Assembly (NCBI GenBank): GCA_036270655.1
Contig: DATBCD010000087.1
Coordinates: 1-6,050 of the forward strand
Source of the DNA: VBCK01 sp036270655
Lineage (GTDB): Bacteria > Pseudomonadota > Gammaproteobacteria > Burkholderiales > Burkholderiaceae_F
Direction: 5' to 3'
Length of the DNA stretch: 6,050 nucleotides
This document shows positions 1-4,879 of this stretch, in pieces. How positions within the stretch are numbered: the stretch's first letter is position 1; each line of letters begins with the position of its first letter. Both the position numbers and the translations under genes were made by a program. A model generated the notes under the pieces. It was not told where the DNA came from. It made no database searches and saw nothing but the letters and a program-made list of their open reading frames with translations.

Positions 1-60
1 CGCGAGCGCGTCGCGCGCGAGTTGAAGGCCGACCTGGGAACGTTCGATGTACGACGCTGA
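1..60 (+). CDS. 3' end of an upstream gene (partial)
   Basis: Frame 1 is open from the window edge to a TGA at 58-60 and would encode the last 19 residues of a protein, ending in TFDVRR. The charged, helix-like composition (RERVARELKAD) looks like a normal C-terminus, but it is far too short to identify. It overlaps the start of the next gene (ATG at 47) by 14 bases in another frame. Such an overlap is typical of translationally coupled neighbours. The reading frame of the next gene is closed just upstream (TGA at 23-25), so the two are separate proteins. That this is coding is an inference from the open frame and the overlap. Confidence 0.4.
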   Translation, partial: RERVARELKADLGTFDVRR

Positions 61-580
61 AGCGGCCCCGCCCGCAAGCGATGTCGACCCGCTGTCGCTG
101 CAACCACGGCTCGCCGCCGTGGAACCGGTCCGCGCGCTGCGCTCATCGGGCGAGGTCTACGACTCGCCGATGCTGGGCCGCCTCGAATTTGCCCGCATGC
201 CGCAGGGTCGCCCGTCATTCTGGCGTGGCGAGCAGCGGATGCCTGACAGCCGCTTTCCGCTTCGGATCGTGTGCGAAGTCGAGGGCGACGATCTGCCGGG
301 CTCCGACCAGGTCGCCTGCGTGACGGCGTTTCGCCGCCTGCAGGTGCAGGACGCGATGCTGTGCGCGCCGCTGATCAACGAACGACTGCGGACGCTGCAC
401 ACCCAGTACACGGTAAGCGTCGAGGACCTCGTGCTGGCCTCGATCCACCTGCCGCCACGCCCGCTGGCCGAAGCGCGCTTCGAGCTGGGATTCCGCGCCA
501 CCTCGGTCCCGCAGCTGACCTTTACCGTCGTGTTCGTGCGCGGCACGCCGCGCACCGTGCGCATCGACAGTGACACCTGA
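47..580 (+). CDS. Uncharacterised 177-residue protein
   Basis: I do not recognise this protein. The ATG at 47 is the first in-frame start after a TGA at 23-25, and GGGA at 37-40 could serve as a weak ribosome binding site. The frame shows the strong G/C third-position bias of the neighbouring genes, which supports it over the antisense frames. No signal peptide or membrane segment is visible. The first 35 residues or so are proline/alanine-rich and probably disordered. The rest looks like a compact alpha/beta domain: a segment around EVYDSPMLGRLEF and SFWRGEQ, then alternating strands (FPLRIVCEVEG, DQVACVTAF), a helix (NERLRTLHTQY) and C-terminal beta strands (ARFELGFRAT, LTFTVVFVRG, RTVRID). 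The DSPMLG-to-tryptophan arrangement vaguely recalls small uncharacterised DUF families found near immunity proteins, but I cannot assign one. It is convergent with the transporter gene. Confidence 0.7.
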   Translation: MYDAEAAPPASDVDPLSLQPRLAAVEPVRALRSSGEVYDSPMLGRLEFARMPQGRPSFWRGEQRMPDSRFPLRIVCEVEGDDLPGSDQVACVTAFRRLQVQDAMLCAPLINERLRTLHTQYTVSVEDLVLASIHLPPRPLAEARFELGFRATSVPQLTFTVVFVRGTPRTVRIDSDT

Positions 581-610
581 CTTCCCAACTCCCCCCAGCA
601 CAAGCGAGCT

Positions 611-652
611 CTAACTCCCCTCTGCGGGAGACGGGTGGGGAGGGGGTGTTAG
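611..652. terminator. Hairpin between convergent genes
   Basis: Bases 611-620 (CTAACTCCCC) and 643-652 (GGGGTGTTAG) form a 10-base inverted repeat with one mismatch, enclosing a GC-rich loop of 22 bases. It lies in the convergent gap after the stop of the 177-residue protein and includes the transporter's stop codon (TAA, bases 649-651 read on the minus strand). By position it could end transcription from both sides. Neither side has a T-run after the stem, so it is not a canonical intrinsic terminator. Much of its interior is a copy of the repeat described at 617-646. Confidence 0.4.
617..646 (+). repeat. Degenerate copy of palindromic repeat (intergenic)
   Basis: This stretch aligns with the repeat inside gltX (5935-5973). 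Both begin CCCCTCT, continue GCGGGAGA, then one base, then GGGTGGGG, and end in an AG/G-rich tail. The copy here lacks the 8 bases (CCCGCTCC) that make up the left side and loop of the hairpin in the other copy. The tail also differs at about two positions. Both copies have the same orientation on the plus strand. The copy fills the convergent gap and ends two bases before the complement of the transporter's stop codon. Homology of the two copies is inferred from this side-by-side reading. Confidence 0.6.
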
Positions 653-2667
653 CGCACCAACCCGATCGCAGTCGCCAGCATCGCCAGTATCGCCTTCACC
701 ATCGACTCCCCGGCGATCAACCCCGACGCAACCGGGAGGCTATAGCTCTGCTGACTCCTGGCCGACAAGCGCCCCCAGCCCCAGACGATGACCGCGCCGA
801 TCGCAAACGACAACGGCACGCTGAACGGAACGACCCAGCCCAGTCCCAATCCGGTGACCGACGGCAGGTAACCGCGCGCCCGAGGAACCGCTTTCTCGAA
901 TACCGGCAGCAGCACCCCCACGGCCGCGCCGATCAGCACCGCGTACAGGATCGACGACGGCAGGTGACTCAAGCCGCCGGTCAGCGCGCGCGCCACCGCG
1001 ACCCAGATCTGGGCCGCCGGCGCCGGGTACTTTTCCAGCGCGGCCATGTTCGGCACCATCAGGTACCAGGCCGGCACGACGGCCAGCGTGCCGAAGAACA
1101 CCCCGGCCACCTGCGCCAGAAACTGCTGGCGCGGGTTGGCCCCGAGCAGGTAGCCGGTCTTCAGATCCGACAGCAGCTCGGCCGAGGCCCCGGCGCTGTT
1201 GGCCGCGATGCCGGCCGACATCACGTTGTGCATCACGCTGGCCTGGACGCCGACCGCCCCGGGCGGCGAGATCACCGCGAACAGCAGCTGCATGATCTTG
1301 CCCATCGCGCCGACCGGCGCGATGTCGGTTTCGCCGTTGGCGCGCGAAACCACCAGCGACAGCACGAAGCACAGGGCCACCGCGATCAGTCCGACCCACC
1401 AGGCAACCCCGAACGCGACGACCTGCAGCGCCACCATCGCGATCGTGATCGGAATCATGCCGGCGATCATCCAGGAACCCGGCACCTCGATCGCCGCCAT
1501 CGCGCTTTCCAGCTCGTCTGCCGAGCGCTGCGTGCGCGCGGCACGCATGGTGGTGAAAGCCCGGCCGATGATCCTCCACTGCAGCGCCAGCGTGGTCAGG
1601 CTGGCGAAGGTCAGCACTGAAGCACCGCCCCACAGCGCCCAGCGCAGCGGGTGGTACAGCGCACCGCCTCCGGCCAGCGGGATCGACGCCACATAGCCGG
1701 CCGCCCCCGCGTGCGCCGCATCGATGCCCTGCAGCCAGGGGGCCAGGAAAAAGTACAGGCCCGCCGAGGCGGCCAGCATCGACAACGACACCCGCGGCCC
1801 GACGATCATGCCGGCGCCGATCAGCATCACACCCGGGTCGAACCCGAAGCCGACCGCCGGCTTGCCGCCGATCAGCGCAAACCCCTGGGCCGGCACCTGG
1901 TTGCCGATTTGCACGTCGACCAGGTTCACCCGCATCCATTGGAAGAAGCGGCCCAGCGCGACGAACTGATCCTCGGCGGTGGTCAGCACGCCGGTCAAGA
2001 TCCCGCCGGCGAGCGCGATCACCATCGCGTAGGCCTTGTTCAGCGCCTCGCTGCTGCGACCGTACAGGCTGCGCAGCGTGGCCGCCGCGGCGGTGCCGGT
2101 GGGAAACGGCAGCTGCTCCTGGTTGATCAGCAGGCGCTTCATCGGGATGGCCAGCAGCACCCCCATGGTGGCGGTGGCGAACGTGAAAATCGCAACCACC
2201 CACCACGGCTGGTGATGGTGCTCGGGATCCAGGATCAGCAGCGCGGCAAAGGTCACCGTCAGCGTGGAGGCGCACGTGTAGCCGGCCGCCGAGGCGGTCG
2301 TCTGCATGCAGTTGCTTTCCAGCACCGACATCTGTCCCAGGCGCCAGCCCGAGGCTGCGCGCAGACCGCTCCAGGCCAGATAGGACAGCACGACCGAGGT
2401 GATCGCCACGCCGAAGGAGATGCCGACCTTCAGCACGGCATACAGGTTGCCCACCGACATCAGCATGCCGATCACGGCGCCCGTGAGCACCGCGCGCACG
2501 GTCAGCTGCGGGACGCGGTCGCCCTGGTACGTGGTCTCGTACCAGTGCCGGTCCTTTTCTTCGGGGCTGGCGTCGGCCGCAAGCGGCTTGAATTCGGGCG
2601 GCATCCGCTCCGCGGGGGCCGGCCGCGCGGTGGGTACCAAACCTTTGGGCGGGTCCAGTGCCGTCAT
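649..2667 (-). CDS. OPT-family oligopeptide-type transporter
   Basis: A 672-residue polytopic inner-membrane protein of the OPT (oligopeptide transporter) family, bacterial branch. These proteins are thought to import peptides or metal complexes as secondary carriers; the substrate cannot be read from the sequence. A soluble N-terminus (about 1-55) precedes many hydrophobic segments, of which I count roughly 14-16. Family-like blocks are NLYAVLKVGISFG (74-86), ESNCMQTTASAAGYT (117-131), LPFPTGTAAAATL (186-198), GETDIAPVGAMGKIMQL (445-461), NSAGASAELLSDLKTGY (490-506) and SGLIAGESMVKA (648-659). Length fits the family. The ATG at 2667 lacks a clear ribosome binding site. An alternative ATG at residue 22 (2604) has GGAG three bases upstream, so the true start may be there. 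The gene lies 28 bases downstream of queE on the same strand, so co-transcription is plausible. The stop codon touches the convergent hairpin. The family call is firm; the substrate is unknown. Confidence 0.93.
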   Translation of the reverse strand: MTALDPPKGLVPTARPAPAERMPPEFKPLAADASPEEKDRHWYETTYQGDRVPQLTVRAVLTGAVIGMLMSVGNLYAVLKVGISFGVAITSVVLSYLAWSGLRAASGWRLGQMSVLESNCMQTTASAAGYTCASTLTVTFAALLILDPEHHHQPWWVVAIFTFATATMGVLLAIPMKRLLINQEQLPFPTGTAAAATLRSLYGRSSEALNKAYAMVIALAGGILTGVLTTAEDQFVALGRFFQWMRVNLVDVQIGNQVPAQGFALIGGKPAVGFGFDPGVMLIGAGMIVGPRVSLSMLAASAGLYFFLAPWLQGIDAAHAGAAGYVASIPLAGGGALYHPLRWALWGGASVLTFASLTTLALQWRIIGRAFTTMRAARTQRSADELESAMAAIEVPGSWMIAGMIPITIAMVALQVVAFGVAWWVGLIAVALCFVLSLVVSRANGETDIAPVGAMGKIMQLLFAVISPPGAVGVQASVMHNVMSAGIAANSAGASAELLSDLKTGYLLGANPRQQFLAQVAGVFFGTLAVVPAWYLMVPNMAALEKYPAPAAQIWVAVARALTGGLSHLPSSILYAVLIGAAVGVLLPVFEKAVPRARGYLPSVTGLGLGWVVPFSVPLSFAIGAVIVWGWGRLSARSQQSYSLPVASGLIAGESMVKAILAMLATAIGLVR

Positions 2668-2695
2668 CGCCGCGCTCGGCGCGCCGGAGCGGCCT

Positions 2696-3337
2696 TCATG
2701 CGATGCCGATCCACTTATGCGTCTGCAGGCTCAGCCGCCAGCGCGGCTGACTCAGGCAGTGCTGCACGGCGCGCCGCGTGTTCTCGGCCACATCGGGGCC
2801 GTCCATCGGCTGCAGCCACCAGTGCCGGAAGTCGGCCCCTTCGCGCACGACGTCCTCCGGCATCAGTCCTGGCTGCGGGTAGATCAGCTTGAGCTCGTCG
2901 CCATGGCGCAGCACCCAATCGGCGCCGGCCTTGGGACTGACGCAGACCCAGTCCAGCCCATGCGGCGCCTTGTGCGTACCGTTGGTCTCGACCGCGATCT
3001 GAAAGCCGCGCTGGTGCAGCTCGGCGGTCAGCGCCGCATCCACCTGCAGCAGCGGCTCGCCGCCGGTGAGCACCGTGAAGCGGTGGCGCGCCTCGCCGGC
3101 CGGCCACAACGACTCGACGTGCTCGGCCAGCGCCCGGGCCGATTCGAAGCGCCCGCCGCCCGGGCCGTCGGTGCCGACGAATTGCGTGTCACAGAAGCGG
3201 CACACCGCCCCGGCGCGATCGGCCTCGCGTCCGCTCCACAGGTTGCAGCCGGCAAAACGGCAGAACACCGCGGGCCGCCCCCACTGGGCGCCCTCACCCT
3301 GCAGCGTGTAAAAGACCTCGCGGATCTGATAGGCCAT
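2696..3337 (-). CDS. queE: 7-carboxy-7-deazaguanine synthase (QueE)
   Basis: A cytoplasmic radical-SAM enzyme that rearranges 6-carboxy-tetrahydropterin to 7-carboxy-7-deazaguanine, the step before QueC makes preQ0 for queuosine in tRNA. With the start at 3337 the protein has 213 residues, normal for the family. Visible features are FYTLQGEGAQWGRPAVF near the N-terminus (pterin/substrate region), the cluster-binding cysteines C31, C46 and C49 spaced CX14CX2C, the TGGEP motif for SAM binding, AVETNGT, the CVSPKAG block, and a C-terminal WRLSLQTHKW. I chose the ATG at 3337 because homologues I recall begin at the equivalent of MAYQIREVFYTLQGEG. The ATG at 3358 would add seven residues (MRHNTRP) and leave only 14 bases to the first ATG of pyk. 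Neither start has a strong ribosome binding site. No queC, queD or queF is in the window. The gene is divergent from pyk and upstream of the OPT transporter. Confidence 0.95.
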   Translation of the reverse strand: MAYQIREVFYTLQGEGAQWGRPAVFCRFAGCNLWSGREADRAGAVCRFCDTQFVGTDGPGGGRFESARALAEHVESLWPAGEARHRFTVLTGGEPLLQVDAALTAELHQRGFQIAVETNGTHKAPHGLDWVCVSPKAGADWVLRHGDELKLIYPQPGLMPEDVVREGADFRHWWLQPMDGPDVAENTRRAVQHCLSQPRWRLSLQTHKWIGIA

Positions 3338-3396
3338 CGGGCGGGTATTGTGCCGCATGCCGGATAAACTGTATGTTTCTGGCGGGCAAAGATCCG
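3338..3396. promoter_or_regulatory. Divergent promoter region queE / pyk
   Basis: These 59 bases separate the chosen starts of queE (minus) and pyk (plus) and should carry promoters for both. It is noticeably more A/T-rich than its surroundings around 3364-3380. On the plus strand, TTGTGC (3348-3353) and TATGTT (3372-3377), 18 bases apart, match sigma-70 boxes at 3 and 4 of 6 positions. This would start pyk RNA about a dozen bases before the ATG at 3397. On the minus strand the complement of 3348-3353 reads CACAAT, a possible -10 box with only a poor -35. The existence of promoters here is inferred from the divergent layout; the exact boxes are weak guesses. Confidence 0.35.
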
Positions 3397-4818
3397 ATGC
3401 GTAGAAATCGCAATGCGAAGATCGTCGCGACGCTCGGGCCGGCGACCGCCACCGAAGAGGCGATCCGCGCGCTGTTCGTGGCGGGCGTCGACGTGTTCCG
3501 CCTGAATTTCAGCCATGGCACGGCCGACGAGCACAAGGCGCGGTGCGAAACGACCCGCCGGATCGGGCGCGAGTTCGGCCGCCCGGTTGGCATCATGGCC
3601 GACCTGCAGGGACCGAAGCTGCGGGTCGGCCGCTTTGCCGGCGGCGCGGTGCAGCTGGAGGCGGGCGAGGCGTTCCGGCTGGACCTGAGCCCGGCCGAAG
3701 GCGATGCGCGCCGGGTCAACCTGCCGCACCCCGAAATTTTCGCGGCGCTCGAGCGCGGCGCCACATTGCTGCTCGATGACGGCCGGCTGCAGCTGAAAGT
3801 GGAGTCGTTCGGCCACGACCACGCGATCACGCGCGTGATGGTGGGCGGCCGCCTGAGCGACCGCAAAGGGGTCAACGTGCCGGGCGTGGTGCTGCCGATT
3901 TCGCCGCTGACCGAGAAGGACCACGCGGACCTGCGCTTCGCGCTCGAGATGGGCGTGGACTGGGTGGCACTGTCGTTCGTGCAGCGCCCGGAGGACGTCG
4001 AAGAGGCCCGCAAGATCATCGGCAACCGGGCGATGGTGCTGTCCAAGCTGGAAAAGCCGGCCGCGATCGACCGCCTGGATGCGATCGTGCAGCGTTCGGA
4101 CGCGATCATGGTGGCGCGCGGCGACCTCGGCGTGGAGCTGCCGCCCGAGCGCGTGCCCATCTTGCAGCGGACCATCGTGCGCACCTGCCGCCGCGAGGGC
4201 AAGCCGGTGATCGTCGCCACCCAAATGCTCGAGTCGATGACGACCAATCCGGTCCCGACCCGCGCCGAGGCGTCCGATGTGGCCAGCGCGATCTTCCAGG
4301 GCGTGGACGCCGTGATGCTGTCGGCCGAATCGGCCAGCGGCAAGTACCCGGTCGAGGCGGTCACGATGATGGACCGGATCATCCGCGAGGTCGAGGCCGA
4401 CGCCCACTACCGGATGCTGCTCGATGCCAACCACGAGGCCGCGCGCCCCAATGCCGCCGACGCCGTGTGCGCGGCGCTGCGCCAGACCGCGCACATCGTG
4501 TCGGCCAGGGCCACCATCACGTATACGTCGTCCGGCTTTTCGGCGATGCGCGCCGCGCGCGAGCGGCCCGAAGCGCCCATTTTGTCGCTGACCCCGAGCC
4601 CGCAGACCGCCGCCCGGCTGTGCCTGGTCTGGGGCCTGCATTCGGTGCAGTCGATCGAGGTGACCGACGTCAATTCGATGACGGACCTGGCGTGTAACGC
4701 GGCGCTGCGCGAAGGCTTCGCGGCGCCGGGCGATTACGTCGTGATCGCGGCCGGCGTACCGTTCGGAAAATCCGGCACCACGAATCTGCTGCGGATCGCC
4801 CGCGTTCCCGAACAGTGA
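3397..4818 (+). CDS. pyk: Pyruvate kinase
   Basis: Catalyses phosphoenolpyruvate + ADP to pyruvate + ATP, the last step of glycolysis, in the cytoplasm. The 473 residues match the usual 470-480 length. In order: the N-terminal barrel start AKIVATLGPAT (7-17), FRLNFSHG (34-41), then the B domain (about 71-167), the catalytic segment LSKLEKPAAIDRLD with K217 and E219, the metal-binding MVARGDLGVELP with D243, and ATQMLESMTTNPVPTRAE followed by MLSAESASGKYPVEAV. The C-terminal domain ends FGKSGTTNLLRI. Residues 69-77 read DLQGPKLRV, which carries Lys where potassium-dependent kinases have Glu. I chose the ATG at 3397 because the family begins just before KIVATLGP. The ATG at 3373 would add eight residues but lies in the putative -10 region. 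Neither has a good ribosome binding site. The gene is divergent from queE, and gltX follows 61 bases downstream behind a hairpin. Confidence 0.96.
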   Translation: MRRNRNAKIVATLGPATATEEAIRALFVAGVDVFRLNFSHGTADEHKARCETTRRIGREFGRPVGIMADLQGPKLRVGRFAGGAVQLEAGEAFRLDLSPAEGDARRVNLPHPEIFAALERGATLLLDDGRLQLKVESFGHDHAITRVMVGGRLSDRKGVNVPGVVLPISPLTEKDHADLRFALEMGVDWVALSFVQRPEDVEEARKIIGNRAMVLSKLEKPAAIDRLDAIVQRSDAIMVARGDLGVELPPERVPILQRTIVRTCRREGKPVIVATQMLESMTTNPVPTRAEASDVASAIFQGVDAVMLSAESASGKYPVEAVTMMDRIIREVEADAHYRMLLDANHEAARPNAADAVCAALRQTAHIVSARATITYTSSGFSAMRAARERPEAPILSLTPSPQTAARLCLVWGLHSVQSIEVTDVNSMTDLACNAALREGFAAPGDYVVIAAGVPFGKSGTTNLLRIARVPEQ

Positions 4819-4820
4819 TG

Positions 4821-4855
4821 GCCCGCCACTGCCGGCCGACGCTGGCAGGGCGGGT
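4821..4855 (+). terminator. GC-rich hairpin after pyk
   Basis: Bases 4822-4827 (CCCGCC) pair with 4849-4854 (GGCGGG). After a bulged A (4828), 4829-4833 (CTGCC) pair with 4844-4848 (GGCAG), leaving a loop of 10 bases. The hairpin begins two bases after the pyk stop codon and ends 24 bases before the gltX start. It may end or attenuate pyk transcripts or stabilise their 3' ends. There is no T-run, so termination is only a suggestion. gltX may rely on read-through or on a promoter I cannot see in the 24 bases that follow. Confidence 0.4.
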
Positions 4856-4879
4856 CCCGTCGCGCACCGCCGAGCGAGG

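Noticed and set aside
157..603. Minus-strand open frame of 148 codons opposite the 177-residue protein
   Set aside because: Ser/Arg-rich without hydrophobic core pattern. The plus-strand frame has the better third-position bias and a plausible fold.
587..620. Direct repeat AACTCCCC at 587-594 and 613-620 as a target-site duplication
   Set aside because: Eight C-rich bases can recur by chance in this composition, and no mobile element lies between or around them.
1651..2892. Plus-strand open frame of 413 codons antisense to the OPT transporter
   Set aside because: The translation is arginine/histidine/glutamine-rich low complexity and runs across the gap into queE. It is a shadow of the transporter's codon bias. 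The same applies to 646-1620 on the plus strand and 740-2275 on the minus strand.
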